A stretch of DNA of 64,000 bases, taken from Bin87 sp965220055 (lineage in GTDB: Bacteria; Chloroflexota; Dehalococcoidia; Lucifugimonadales; UBA3495). The position numbers and the translations under genes were made by a program. The notes beneath the pieces are model-generated. The model was not told the origin of the DNA, made no database searches, and worked only from the letters and a program-made list of their open reading frames with translations. Shown here piece by piece: positions 33,653 to 42,750 of the stretch. The stretch is from the NCBI GenBank assembly GCA_965220055.1, contig CBDCPE010000004.1:3162001-3226000 (forward strand). Reading direction: 5' to 3'. Position 1 is the first letter of the stretch, and each line of letters starts with the position of its first letter.

Positions 33653-35011
33653 ATGCCCGACCTACCAGAACTTTTCCGACAGGTCGACGAGGCCCAGGAC
33701 GACATTGTTGCCCTCGAACAGGCACTGGTGCGCATCCCGTCGGTGAACACGGGGTTCATGCCCACCGGAGATGAGACTCCCGTGTGCGAACTGGCGCGGG
33801 ACTTCCTTGCCGAGGACGGCGTCGAGTCGGAGATCTTGGAATCGGCGCCCAACCGGGGCAACCTGATAGCGCGGCTGGAGGGGCGGTCCGGGAATGCGGG
33901 CTTGATGTTCATGTCCCACACCGATGTCGTCCCGGTGGAGGACGACTCGAAGTGGCGGTTCCCTCCTTTCAGCGCGACCATTGCAGACGGCCGCGTATTT
34001 GGACGTGGCGCGTCGGACTGCAAAGGGCTGCTCACCGCCCAGTTGATGGCGGTCCGCATCCTGAAGCGCAACGGTATAGAACTGGAGGACGGGCTGATAC
34101 TGGCTGCCGGCGCGGACGAGGAACACGGAGGCCGGTACGGGTTCGGCTGGCTGGCCGACAACCATCCCGAGAAACTGGCGGCTCCCTATGCGGTGAACGA
34201 GGGTGGCGGCACTCCCATCGAAGCGGCGGGTGCGCTAACCTACGTGCTGGGTGTGGGAGAAAAGGGCCGGCTCCAGGTCGAGATAGATGTCAAGGGGACC
34301 AGTTCTCATGCGTCCATGCCCTGGCAAGGTACCAATGCCCTGTATCGGCTGAGCCGTGCGCTATCCTCCATCGAAGGCTTTGAGGCTGACCGGGACACCT
34401 CGGGGACTATTTTCGACCACCTCTCAACCTTCGCCATCGAGCACAGGCCTTCTGCAGAGAACGTGGACGACATCATCGCTGAGATTGAGCCTGACAACCC
34501 ACGCTTTGCGTCCATGCTGCGCGCCCTGTCGCGCATGACGTTGACTCCCACCATGGTCCGGGGCGGCATCAAGTCCAACAGCGTGCCCGAATCCATCCGC
34601 CTGACCTGCGACGTGCGCACGCTGCCGCACCAGGATGACCAGTACGTGAGGGAGCAGTTGGACGAAGTCCTGGCGGATGTCCCGGGCGTTACCTACGAGA
34701 TTGACTACATGGCGCGGCCCAATTCGTCGCCGTTCGATTCCGCGCTTTCCCAGAGCATCCGCAGGGTCACCGCCCAGGCACTGCAGAGGGACGACATCCA
34801 GTGGGTGCCGGCGATCAGCAACGGGTTTACCGACTCACGATTCACCCGGCCCCTAGGCACGGTTACTTATGGTTTTTCCGGTTCCCATCCGGACGACGAC
34901 CCGATGCTCAACTACACCCACGGCACCAACGAGTCGGTGGGCATCAGGAGTTTGGTGAGCGGGACCAAGATCATGCTGGGCCTGGCGTGTGACATGCTGG
35001 CGGTGAAATAG
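33653..35011 (+). CDS. M20-family metallo-hydrolase (peptidase/deacylase)
   Basis: 452 residues of the M20/ArgE/dapE superfamily, binuclear metal amidohydrolases. Metal-binding and catalytic motifs are visible: FMSHTDVVPVE, GRGASDCKGLL, and DEEHGGRYGFGW with the general-base Glu-Glu; the dimerisation lid carries VDVKGTSSHASMPWQGTNAL. Substrates in the family are N-acyl, N-carbamoyl or peptidyl amino acids. Position at the head of a hydantoinase operon suggests hydrolysis of an N-carbamoyl or N-acyl product, an inference. ATG 33653 has AGGAGG at 33639-33644. The next gene begins 1 nt after the stop. Confidence 0.93.
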   Translation: MPDLPELFRQVDEAQDDIVALEQALVRIPSVNTGFMPTGDETPVCELARDFLAEDGVESEILESAPNRGNLIARLEGRSGNAGLMFMSHTDVVPVEDDSKWRFPPFSATIADGRVFGRGASDCKGLLTAQLMAVRILKRNGIELEDGLILAAGADEEHGGRYGFGWLADNHPEKLAAPYAVNEGGGTPIEAAGALTYVLGVGEKGRLQVEIDVKGTSSHASMPWQGTNALYRLSRALSSIEGFEADRDTSGTIFDHLSTFAIEHRPSAENVDDIIAEIEPDNPRFASMLRALSRMTLTPTMVRGGIKSNSVPESIRLTCDVRTLPHQDDQYVREQLDEVLADVPGVTYEIDYMARPNSSPFDSALSQSIRRVTAQALQRDDIQWVPAISNGFTDSRFTRPLGTVTYGFSGSHPDDDPMLNYTHGTNESVGIRSLVSGTKIMLGLACDMLAVK

Positions 35012-35012
35012 C

Positions 35013-35810
35013 ATGGGGTACGACCACCTGCGTATCGACCGCGACGACCAGATCGCGGTGGTTACCCTGAGGCGGCCTGAAAAGCTAAACGCCATCGACC
35101 GGCACCTGCACGCAGAGATGATGGCGGCTTGCGTCGAACTGCGGGATGACGACAGCGTACGAGCCGTGATCTTTACCGGCGAAGGCCGCGGGTTCTGCTC
35201 CGGAGCCGATCTTACCGGCACTCGCCCCAATGAAGAGCACGCCAGCCGTGGCGAGCGTCTAGACGAGTACAACTGGGTAGGCCGACAGGCTCTGATGGTG
35301 TACCGGGACCTGAACAAGCCAACGATCGCAGCGGTAAACGGCGTGGCCGCCGGCGCCGGAATGGGTCTGGCGCTGGCGTGCGACATGCGGGTTGGCTGCG
35401 AAAACACTCGCTTCAAGACAGTGTTCATAGAACGCAGCCTGAGCCCAGATTCGGGTCTGTCCTACTTCCTGCCGCGCATCGTTGGGGCGAGCCGGGCATT
35501 TGACCTCGTGTTCACCAGCCGCACGGTGGATGCCGAGGAATCTTACCGTCTGGGGCTGCTGGACCGCCTGACGACGGCCGACAATCTGCTGGCGAATGCG
35601 AAAGAGCTGGCGAGACAGATTGCCTCCTGGCCGCCGGTTGCTATGCAGATGTCAAAAAGGGCGTTGCAGCGCAGCCTGGACACGACATTGGAGGACCAAC
35701 TCCAGTACGAAACGCACGGCATAGTGTTTGCCCGGCGTGCGCCGCACGACGTGGCCGAGGCGGCAGCGTCGTTCCGCGAACGCCGTCCTCCTGTGTTCAC
35801 GGGCGAATAG
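35013..35810 (+). CDS. Enoyl-CoA hydratase/isomerase family protein
   Basis: 265-residue crotonase-fold enzyme. The oxyanion-hole segments GFCSGADLTGTRP and VNGVAAGAGMGLALACDMRV are clear. RSLSPDSGLSYFLPRIVGAS carries the region of the second catalytic acid, with Asp in SPDSG. Members hydrate or isomerise acyl-CoAs in beta-oxidation and aromatic catabolism; the substrate is not defined. ATG 35013 directly follows the M20 stop, so the two are coupled. Confidence 0.92.
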   Translation: MGYDHLRIDRDDQIAVVTLRRPEKLNAIDRHLHAEMMAACVELRDDDSVRAVIFTGEGRGFCSGADLTGTRPNEEHASRGERLDEYNWVGRQALMVYRDLNKPTIAAVNGVAAGAGMGLALACDMRVGCENTRFKTVFIERSLSPDSGLSYFLPRIVGASRAFDLVFTSRTVDAEESYRLGLLDRLTTADNLLANAKELARQIASWPPVAMQMSKRALQRSLDTTLEDQLQYETHGIVFARRAPHDVAEAAASFRERRPPVFTGE

Positions 35811-35919
35811 AGGTCGGTGACGGTCAGGGGGGCCTGAACGAAAATTTGCATGGCGCCGCCAACGACGCCTCGCTTGGCTTGAGACGTCCGGATCAGACAG
35901 TTAGTGCAGGAGGTGCATG

Positions 35920-37068
35920 ATGCCAGCAGGAGATTGGGGAGATATCTACAAGGAATTGGGAGCGGTGCCGGTCATCAATGCCACCGGCAGTGTAACCATG
36001 CTGGGCGGCTCCACTCCGATCCCGGAAGTCCGGGAGGCGATGGCGCAGGCGGATGGAGCGTACATCCCGCTCATGGAGTTGCAGGAAGCGGCGGGCGCGG
36101 CTATCGCCCGAATGGCGAACGTGCCGGCCGCCTACATCACCTCGGGCGCGGGTTCGGCCCTCATGCTCGCCACGGCAGCCGCCATGGCCGGGGATGACGA
36201 CGACCGGATTCAGCAATTGCCCAACACCGAGGGGATGAAGAACGAAATCCTGATCCAGACCCGTCAAAGGTACTGGTACGACCGCTGCCTGGAACTTGCC
36301 GGCGCCAAATTGGTCATGTTCGGGTCGGAGGAGCAGACCACCCGCGAGGACCTGGAAAGCGCCATCGGACCCAACACCGCCGCCGTGCACTACTACGCCG
36401 TGGAGCAGGAGTACGATCCCGACGCGCTGTCGCTGGAGGACACCATCGCCATCGCCCACGCCCAGGGCGTGCTGGTAACGGTGGACGCGGCGGGCCAGAT
36501 ATATCCGTTGGAGAACTTCGGCAAGTACGTCAGGATGGGCGCCGACTTCCAGTGCATAGCGGCGAAGTACATGGGCGCGCCGCAATCCACGGGACTGGCA
36601 TTGGGTTCTGAGGAGATGATCCGGAAACTAGGGCTGCAGGCTTTCGCCAGCTACGAGGGCCGACGGGTACGCGGGGTCGGACGCCCGCAGAAGGTTGACC
36701 GCCAGGAGATGATTGGCGCGGTGGCAGCGGTCCGGGCCTGGATGACGTTGAACCACGAGGACCGGCTGGCCGACGCGGAACGGCGGACCCGTGTCATTCT
36801 CGGCGCCGTTGATGGCGTCGCCGGATTGAAGGCCGAGATGATCGATAACGTCATCGGCCACCAACCCTACGGGCTCAACATTCGAGTGGATTCGACTGTC
36901 GCTGGCTTCGACATCTACGAACTGCGGGACCGCCTCAAGGGAGGAGACCCGCCGATCTGGACGCGAGTTCGGGATGGAGAGGACTGCATCACCATCCACA
37001 TGTTTGGGCTCAACCCTGGGGAGGATCACATCGTCGGGGAGCGGATTGCGGCTTTGTACCGCAAGTAA
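35920..37068 (+). CDS. SelA-like PLP-dependent enzyme (aminotransferase class V fold)
   Basis: 382 residues resembling the SelA/DgaE branch of fold-type I PLP enzymes (selenocysteine synthase, D-glucosaminate-6-phosphate ammonia-lyase). Typical parts: INATGSVTMLGGSTPIPEV, YITSGAGSALMLATAAAM, VTVDAAGQIYPLENFGKYV and the likely PLP lysine in CIAAKYMGAPQSTGLALG (~216). It is not true SelA because the tRNA-binding N-terminal domain is absent. I prefer ATG 35920 over 35917 because AGGAGG (35908-35913) is then 6 nt away. In this operon it could act as a racemase, lyase or aldolase on amino-acid-like substrates. Confidence 0.82.
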   Translation: MPAGDWGDIYKELGAVPVINATGSVTMLGGSTPIPEVREAMAQADGAYIPLMELQEAAGAAIARMANVPAAYITSGAGSALMLATAAAMAGDDDDRIQQLPNTEGMKNEILIQTRQRYWYDRCLELAGAKLVMFGSEEQTTREDLESAIGPNTAAVHYYAVEQEYDPDALSLEDTIAIAHAQGVLVTVDAAGQIYPLENFGKYVRMGADFQCIAAKYMGAPQSTGLALGSEEMIRKLGLQAFASYEGRRVRGVGRPQKVDRQEMIGAVAAVRAWMTLNHEDRLADAERRTRVILGAVDGVAGLKAEMIDNVIGHQPYGLNIRVDSTVAGFDIYELRDRLKGGDPPIWTRVRDGEDCITIHMFGLNPGEDHIVGERIAALYRK

Positions 37069-37086
37069 GCGATCAACGAGCTGATC

Positions 37087-39153
37087 ATGCCTTCTTACTC
37101 CGTGGCGGTTGATGTCGGTGGGACTTTCACCGACATCGTGCTGTGTGACACGTCGTCCAACGCCCAGTGGGTCCACAAGACCCCATCCACGCCGAACGAC
37201 CCGTCGGTCGGGTTCATGACGGGACTCACTGAGATTCTAACGACCAACGGCGTTGGCGCGAGCGAAGTGGCCCGCATTTTCCACGGCACCACCATCGCGA
37301 CCAACTCCGTTCTGGAAAACCGGGGAGCGCCTGTAGGTTTGCTGGTCACCGAGGGGTTCCGATACGTACTGGAAATTGCGAGGCACGGGACGCCTCGTCT
37401 AGCCAACCCGAATTCCTGGGTCAAACCCCAGCGTCCGGTGCGTCCCCGCGATTGCCTTGAGGTGAAAGAGCGCACGGCTTTTGACGGTGAAATCCTTGTG
37501 CCGCTGGACGAGGTGGCGGTGCGTGAGGCGGCGGGGCATTTCGCGCGCGAAGGAGTGGTGGCCGTGGCGGTGGCTTTCCTCCATTCGTACGCCAATCCGG
37601 CCCATGAACGGCGCGCCAGGGAGATCCTGCAGGAAGAACTGCCGCAGGCAGCAGTCTCGCTGTCCTCGGAGGTCTTGCCGGTGTACCGGGAGTACGAGCG
37701 CGCCATCACCACCGTGCTGAATGCCTACGTCACGCCGCAGGTTAGTAGCTATATCGACAACCTGCAGAGTTCGCTGCGGAGGTTCGGAACCACAGCGTCG
37801 CTGTCGATTATGAAATCCAACGGAGGCATCATCGGCGCAGATACCGCCATCCAGCAGCCGGTTTACACCGCCCTGTCCGGGCCGGCCGCCGGCGTGATAG
37901 CTACCCTCCAGATAGCCGAGGCCACTGGAGTCGAAAATTGCATATCCTTCGACATGGGCGGCACCAGTACCGACGTGTCCCTGGTGCAGGACAGACAACC
38001 GGGCCTGACGCTGAACGGCCGACTGGGAGACTGGCCAGTGCAGTTGCCCATGCTGGACATCGCGACCATCGGTTGCGGCGGCGGGAGCATCGCCGAGGTT
38101 TCCCCGTACGGCAGCCTGACAGTGGGTCCGGCCAGCGCGGGGGCGGAACCGGGTCCGGCCTGCTACGGCAGAGGATCGAACCGTGCCACCGTTACCGATG
38201 CGAACCTGGTCCTGGGACGCGTCAGTTCCAGCATTGCCGGCGGGCAGCTGACACTGGATACCGAAGCCGCGGCCAATGCGATTGGTGACGCGGTTGCGTC
38301 GCCACTGGGCATGGATGTCGCGACCGCAGCCAGTGGCATCCTGCAAATCGCCAACAACGCCATGGTCGGCGCCATTCGAAACATCAGCGTGGAGCGCGGT
38401 TACGACCCCAGGGACTTCGCTCTGGTGGCCTATGGCGGAGCCGGGCCGATGCACGCTATAGAGGTCGCCAATCTCCTGGGCGTCACTACGGTCGTGGTGC
38501 CTCCGCACCCCGGCATAGCGTCGGCGTACGGATTGCTGGTGGCCGAGTTCAAGAACGACTACGCCAGAACCTCGCTGCAGCAACCGCCGGACTACGACCT
38601 GCCGGGCATGGCCGGGATTTTCGACGGCCTCGAACGGGAAGGCCAACAGTGGCTGGAAACGGAGGGTGTTGCCGACTCCGACCGGCTGCTGGTCTGGTCG
38701 GCCGACTTGCGTTACGAGCACCAAGGTTCGGAATTGACCATCCCGTATGGCGGGACGCGGGTTGATCAGCGAGGGCTGGACGCGATGATTGAGGAGTTTC
38801 ACCGCAGACATTACCAGCTGTACGGGTTTTCGCTGGATCAGCCGGTGGAAATCGTGACGCTGCGGGTGACGGCTTCGGGCCATCTGGGAGATGTCGCCAT
38901 GCCGACGTTGCCCACCGCCGGAGGGGAACCCGCAGACGCCGTTGTCGACCGGCGCCAGGTGTACTTTGAGGAATTTCGGGATTTCGCTCCGTGCCCCATC
39001 TACCGGAGGGAGCGATTGTGCCCGGAGGCGACCATTGCCGGGCCGGCCATTCTGGAGGCGATGGACTCGACGGTGGTGATCAACCCGGGATGGGAAACCC
39101 GCATTGACCGGTATGGCAACTGCATCATGCGTGCGGAGGAGAACGGACGATGA
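37087..39153 (+). CDS. hyuA: Hydantoinase/oxoprolinase subunit A
   Basis: 688 residues. ATP-dependent hydantoinase/5-oxoprolinase/acetone-carboxylase superfamily, subunit A with an ASKHA ATPase fold. AVDVGGTFTDIVLCDTSS at the N-terminus and CISFDMGGTSTDVSLVQ (~287) are phosphate-binding motifs. LYGFSLDQPVEIVTLRVTAS near the C-terminus is characteristic. It works with the B subunit encoded next (ATGA overlap at 39150-39153) to open a lactam or hydantoin ring with ATP. The true substrate (N-methylhydantoin, oxoproline or another cyclic amide) is not decidable. Confidence 0.94.
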   Translation: MPSYSVAVDVGGTFTDIVLCDTSSNAQWVHKTPSTPNDPSVGFMTGLTEILTTNGVGASEVARIFHGTTIATNSVLENRGAPVGLLVTEGFRYVLEIARHGTPRLANPNSWVKPQRPVRPRDCLEVKERTAFDGEILVPLDEVAVREAAGHFAREGVVAVAVAFLHSYANPAHERRAREILQEELPQAAVSLSSEVLPVYREYERAITTVLNAYVTPQVSSYIDNLQSSLRRFGTTASLSIMKSNGGIIGADTAIQQPVYTALSGPAAGVIATLQIAEATGVENCISFDMGGTSTDVSLVQDRQPGLTLNGRLGDWPVQLPMLDIATIGCGGGSIAEVSPYGSLTVGPASAGAEPGPACYGRGSNRATVTDANLVLGRVSSSIAGGQLTLDTEAAANAIGDAVASPLGMDVATAASGILQIANNAMVGAIRNISVERGYDPRDFALVAYGGAGPMHAIEVANLLGVTTVVVPPHPGIASAYGLLVAEFKNDYARTSLQQPPDYDLPGMAGIFDGLEREGQQWLETEGVADSDRLLVWSADLRYEHQGSELTIPYGGTRVDQRGLDAMIEEFHRRHYQLYGFSLDQPVEIVTLRVTASGHLGDVAMPTLPTAGGEPADAVVDRRQVYFEEFRDFAPCPIYRRERLCPEATIAGPAILEAMDSTVVINPGWETRIDRYGNCIMRAEENGR

Positions 39154-41015
39154 CGATACCGTCACCGGGTGCCAACGCCTTAAGTCAGCCCGATGACCAG
39201 GACCGCCAGACGGTGGACCCGGTACCCAGGCAGTTGATCCGGGGATCGCTGCGCGCTGCGCGGCTGGAGTGCGAGCTCATCATCGAGCGTACCGCCATGT
39301 CGGCCTTCATCAGGGAGAAGAAAGACTATACCGTAAGCTTCCTGGACGCCGGCGGAAGGGAAATCTACGGGGACACCATGGGCAGCAACATCCTGGGCTG
39401 CGTGTGGGAAAACTACCCGGTGGAATCGATGCGTACCGGGGACCTGTATTGGTACAACGACCCGTACCTCTCGCAGGGGAGCATCACCCATACGCCGGAC
39501 ATGGTGTTCATAGCGCCGGTGTTCTTCGAAGGCGAGGTGGTGGCTTACTGCCACTCGTTCGCCCATTTCTGGGACCTCGGCGGGTCGCGTCCGGGCAGCA
39601 TCGGGCCGGCGAACACCGAGATCTTCCATGACGGCACATTGGTCCCTCCCATCAAGATCATCGACGCGGGCAGGCTCAACGAAGAGGCCTATCGCATCAT
39701 CCTGAGGAACTCCAGATATCCAGATTTGCTGGAAGGCGACTCCAGGGCCCTGATGTCGGCGGCCAATCGCGCGCAGGAACGGTTGCTGGAGATGTTCGAG
39801 CGCTTCGGACGGGACACGATGCTAACCGCAATCGCCGAAGATCAGGCCGACACCGGGCGGCTGGTGCGGGACAAGACGTTGGAGCTGATCCCGGAGGGCG
39901 AGTATTCGGTACGCGACTACATGGACCACGCCGGGGTAAGCGAGCGGTGGCATTCCTTCCATCTCAAGCTGGTCCGGAAAGGTGACGAAATTCTGCTGGA
40001 TGCCACAGGCAGCGATGACCAGGCGGACGGCTCGATCAATTTCATCGCCAGTGACGGGGCGCTAAAGGCTTATTTTGGCCAGTACTTCCACCAGTTCGAC
40101 GCCTCCCTGATGGCCAACCACGGGCTGTTGGCAGGGATCGACGATGTGCGACTCAGGCAAGGCAGCATATTACGACCGGACTGGCCGGCAGCATTGGGAT
40201 GCCGAGCCCATACGTTCACCAAGCTGAAGAGCGCGGTGCGGGCCGTGGTCGCCCAGGCCACGGAGGGCAGGGTGATGGCCGCCGCCGCGGTTTACGTGAT
40301 TGCCTACTGGCGGATGAAGGAAAACGGGACGGGGAATTGGCTGCTCTGTACGGATGGCATTGCGGTCGGGCACGGGGGCCGTCCGTTCGGTGACGGCTTG
40401 GACGCCATTTACCAGCGGCACAACGAGAACTACCCCGGTGAGTTCATGGAAATGGAGTATCCGCTGCGGTTGGAACGCTACGCGATCGCGACCGACTCGG
40501 GAGGTCCAGGCAAGTACAGAGGTGGCTGCGGCGTCGTCAGGGACGTCAGGCTACTGGCAGATGAGGGTACGTTCGGGTTGCGTGTGGAGAACAATCGATT
40601 CCCGGCCTGGGGAGTGGCTGGTGGAAAGGGTGGAGGACTATCGCGGGTCGTGCTGAATCCTGGCACGCCCGAAGAGCGGGAGGTTCGCGCTTTTTCCGAT
40701 GACAACCAATGGAAGCGGGGAGACGTGGTGCGCATCTGCACGGCCGGCGGTGGCGGATGGGGTGACCCGCTGGAGCGGGAAGGCGAGTTGGTGCTGGACG
40801 ATGTCAAGGATGGTTTCGTTTCACCGGAGGCTGCGCTGAACGATTACGGCGTTTTGATCGACGTGCGCACCTTGGCCATTGACATGGGAGCCACCATAGC
40901 CAAGCGGGAAGAAATGCGGAGGGGCAGAGGGAAGACCAGGCTCTTTCACCGCTTCGATTACTTTGATTCAGAGGCAGAGGAACTGGAGTGGGTCAACCGG
41001 AACATGCCGCGCTGA
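39150..41015 (+). CDS. hyuB: Hydantoinase/oxoprolinase subunit B
   Basis: 621 residues. HyuB-type subunit: RGSLRAARLECELIIERTAM, GDLYWYNDPYLSQGSITHTP with the predicted metal-binding residues, then YCHSFAHFWDLGGSRPGSIG and the conserved GGPGKYRGGCGVVRDVRLL near the C-terminus. The ATG overlaps the hyuA stop. It is the last gene of the plus-strand operon; a convergent gene ends 31 bp downstream. Confidence 0.94.
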   Translation: MTIPSPGANALSQPDDQDRQTVDPVPRQLIRGSLRAARLECELIIERTAMSAFIREKKDYTVSFLDAGGREIYGDTMGSNILGCVWENYPVESMRTGDLYWYNDPYLSQGSITHTPDMVFIAPVFFEGEVVAYCHSFAHFWDLGGSRPGSIGPANTEIFHDGTLVPPIKIIDAGRLNEEAYRIILRNSRYPDLLEGDSRALMSAANRAQERLLEMFERFGRDTMLTAIAEDQADTGRLVRDKTLELIPEGEYSVRDYMDHAGVSERWHSFHLKLVRKGDEILLDATGSDDQADGSINFIASDGALKAYFGQYFHQFDASLMANHGLLAGIDDVRLRQGSILRPDWPAALGCRAHTFTKLKSAVRAVVAQATEGRVMAAAAVYVIAYWRMKENGTGNWLLCTDGIAVGHGGRPFGDGLDAIYQRHNENYPGEFMEMEYPLRLERYAIATDSGGPGKYRGGCGVVRDVRLLADEGTFGLRVENNRFPAWGVAGGKGGGLSRVVLNPGTPEEREVRAFSDDNQWKRGDVVRICTAGGGGWGDPLEREGELVLDDVKDGFVSPEAALNDYGVLIDVRTLAIDMGATIAKREEMRRGRGKTRLFHRFDYFDSEAEELEWVNRNMPR

Positions 41016-41045
41016 CCCGGCGGTGATGGCTGCGGGCTTTGGGAT

Positions 41046-41492
41046 TTACCGCCTCGCAGCGCGGGGCGGATCCTCGGAGTAGTCCCACGAACGGATGCGG
41101 ACCGGCGTTACCCTGATATACGCAGCGCCCGGAAGGGGTTCGGTGGGCAGGTCGGCCTCGGCTATCCCGCGACGCCTGGCTGCTTCCCGCGAGTAGTGCA
41201 ATATCTCGTCCGGTTCGGTGTGAACCGTGGCAGTGCCCTGCACCATCAACCCTTTGATGTCCTGCATGCTGCTTCCGGTCTCCAGAAGCAGGCTGATGTT
41301 GGGGTTGTGGCCGATGTTGCGCAGCTTGTGCGTGTGTGCCCGCACGCCCATCAGGATTTCATCGCCGAGGCGGAAATAGCCCAGGGGTACGGTGTGCGGG
41401 AACCCGTCGGGGCCGATGGTGGTCAGCACGATCCAGCCGGGTTTGCTGTCCAGAAATTTGTGGGCTTCCTGGGTAGTCAATTGGCGAGGCAT
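41046..41492 (-). CDS. Pyridoxamine-phosphate-oxidase-fold protein (FMN/F420-binding)
   Basis: 148 residues of the split beta-barrel PNPOx-like/FDOR superfamily: TTIGPDGFPHTVPLGYFRLG, MGVRAHTHKLRNIGHNPNIS and KGLMVQGTATVHTEPDEI. Small members bind F420, FMN or biliverdin and reduce or sequester diverse substrates. With three luciferase-like F420-type proteins in the window, F420 is a reasonable cofactor guess. ATG 41492 has AGGAGT upstream. Confidence 0.85.
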   Translation of the reverse strand: MPRQLTTQEAHKFLDSKPGWIVLTTIGPDGFPHTVPLGYFRLGDEILMGVRAHTHKLRNIGHNPNISLLLETGSSMQDIKGLMVQGTATVHTEPDEILHYSREAARRRGIAEADLPTEPLPGAAYIRVTPVRIRSWDYSEDPPRAARR

Positions 41493-41660
41493 GATAGTTA
41501 CTCCTGGTACGGGCGACGTTTCGTCGCCGCGGGGTTGTCACCCAGGCCGCTGCGGGTCTCGGATGCGCCCATTGTGGCATCCCAGACCCGGCGTCGCAAT
41601 TTAGATACGACCGCGGGGCAGGACCATGTCAGGGTCGTTCCCTGATCCGATCATGGTTCT

Positions 41661-41717
41661 ACGGGCTCACCATGAATGTGCGAAGGGGACATCCTTCGAC
41701 GGGCTCAGGATGAGCGG
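41661..41717 (+). repeat. Dispersed intergenic repeat B, copy 1 (57 bp)
   Basis: Begins acgggctcaccatga and ends gggctcaggatgagcgg. About 84 percent identical (9 mismatches in 57) to 42361-42417; its last 27 bp match the inverted copy at 19391-19417. Confidence 0.85.
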
Positions 41718-42277
41718 GTAGTTACGGGTCGGGCAACTTCAGGAGGACCCTATTCCGCGGGACGTGTCCGTTTCATGGACACGCCGCCCGGGCAGAGTCG
41801 ACCGGGTTGTAAATGGCTTCGCCGCGTTTGCCTGGTATCGGAATTTGGCGGCGGCAGAGGACAGGCGATTGACCCCTGCCGCCGGAGAGTGTTCGCGTTG
41901 GTGTTGCTGTGGACTTCCTCCGAAGATTCAAGGTGTACAGGCGATGGTTTGGAGTGTTTGACCAGGTTCCGAGCGGTATCAGCCCTACGGCCGGAGGTGG
42001 TGCGCTGTGGTTTTTGCTCTCATTCTCCATGCCTGCAGCAGGGCGCGCTGTGGCGGGCGCGGTGGCCGAGGGGACTGCCCCGATTAAAGTGGTCGGAGAC
42101 AGTCTCCTACAGAGGCCGGCAGCGACTTGGTGCTGATTGGCCGTGAACGCTCGGAACCTGGTCGATGGAACCGATTTATCGCCTGTGAAGCCATTATAGA
42201 ATACACGTTCTGAATATGGCAAGAGGGTGGTGTCATGGTTTGCGGTCGCGTTGCGTGGACGACGTCTTCTACGCCGA

Positions 42278-42307
42278 CGAGATTGCCGCGCTTCGCTCGC
42301 AATGACA
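42278..42307 (+). repeat. Dispersed intergenic repeat A, right arm
   Basis: Contains gagattgccgcgcttcgctc followed by gcaatgaca, matching the right arms at 48311-48340, 48505-48533 and 52232-52260. A further partial copy (cactcgcaatgacaagg) follows at 42341-42358. Confidence 0.8.
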
Positions 42308-42360
42308 ATGGAGGGGGCGCTGGCAGGGGCTGTGGAAAGAGCACTCGCAATGACAAGGGG

Positions 42361-42417
42361 ACGGGCTCACCATGAGCGGGCGAAAGGGGCGTACTGCGAC
42401 AGGCTCAGGATGAGCGG
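42361..42417 (+). repeat. Dispersed intergenic repeat B, copy 2 (57 bp)
   Basis: Same length and layout as 41661-41717, starting acgggctcaccatgagcggg and ending aggctcaggatgagcgg. Confidence 0.85.
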
Positions 42418-42750
42418 TCTGATGGAGTCAATTGCTTTGAAAAGGTGCTGGTCACCGATGCGGAACCGGTTTGCCCGGGAGCGGGTGAATTTAGATGGAC
42501 AACAGGATTGACAGGATTTTGAGGTGGGGGGAGGCGGTGCGCAACAGTTGAGATCGGTGACTGCGGGCCTCCCGGATTCCCTCCCGCTATCAGGTATTGG
42601 GTGATGGTCATTCGGCGGAGTGGGTATGCGTCGGCCTGGCCGGCGGGACGGTGAACGTTTGCGATGCCCGGACGATAGCGGGGCACTCGTTCGTGTCTGG
42701 TATATTCGTGCCCACGGAAAGGAACTATTTCCCGCGCAAGGAGGACGAAG

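Larger units (their letters stand above)
41493..42750. other. 1.26-kb gene-poor spacer with dispersed repeats
   Basis: I see no convincing gene. Open frames here are short, Pro/Arg-rich on one strand and lack ribosome sites. It contains two direct copies of repeat B (41661-41717, 42361-42417) and a partial copy of repeat A (42278-42307). The final ~100 bp hold the promoter of the beta-propeller gene, with TATATT at 42701-42706. Confidence 0.6.

Noticed and set aside
35920..37068. Selenocysteine synthase (selA)
   Set aside because: The protein lacks the N-terminal tRNA-binding domain and sits in a hydantoinase operon; SelA-like fold only.
41773..42222. 149-codon minus-strand ORF in the long spacer
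   Set aside because: Ser/Pro/Arg-rich with no recognisable family, no ribosome site and adjacent to dispersed repeats; not supported as a gene.
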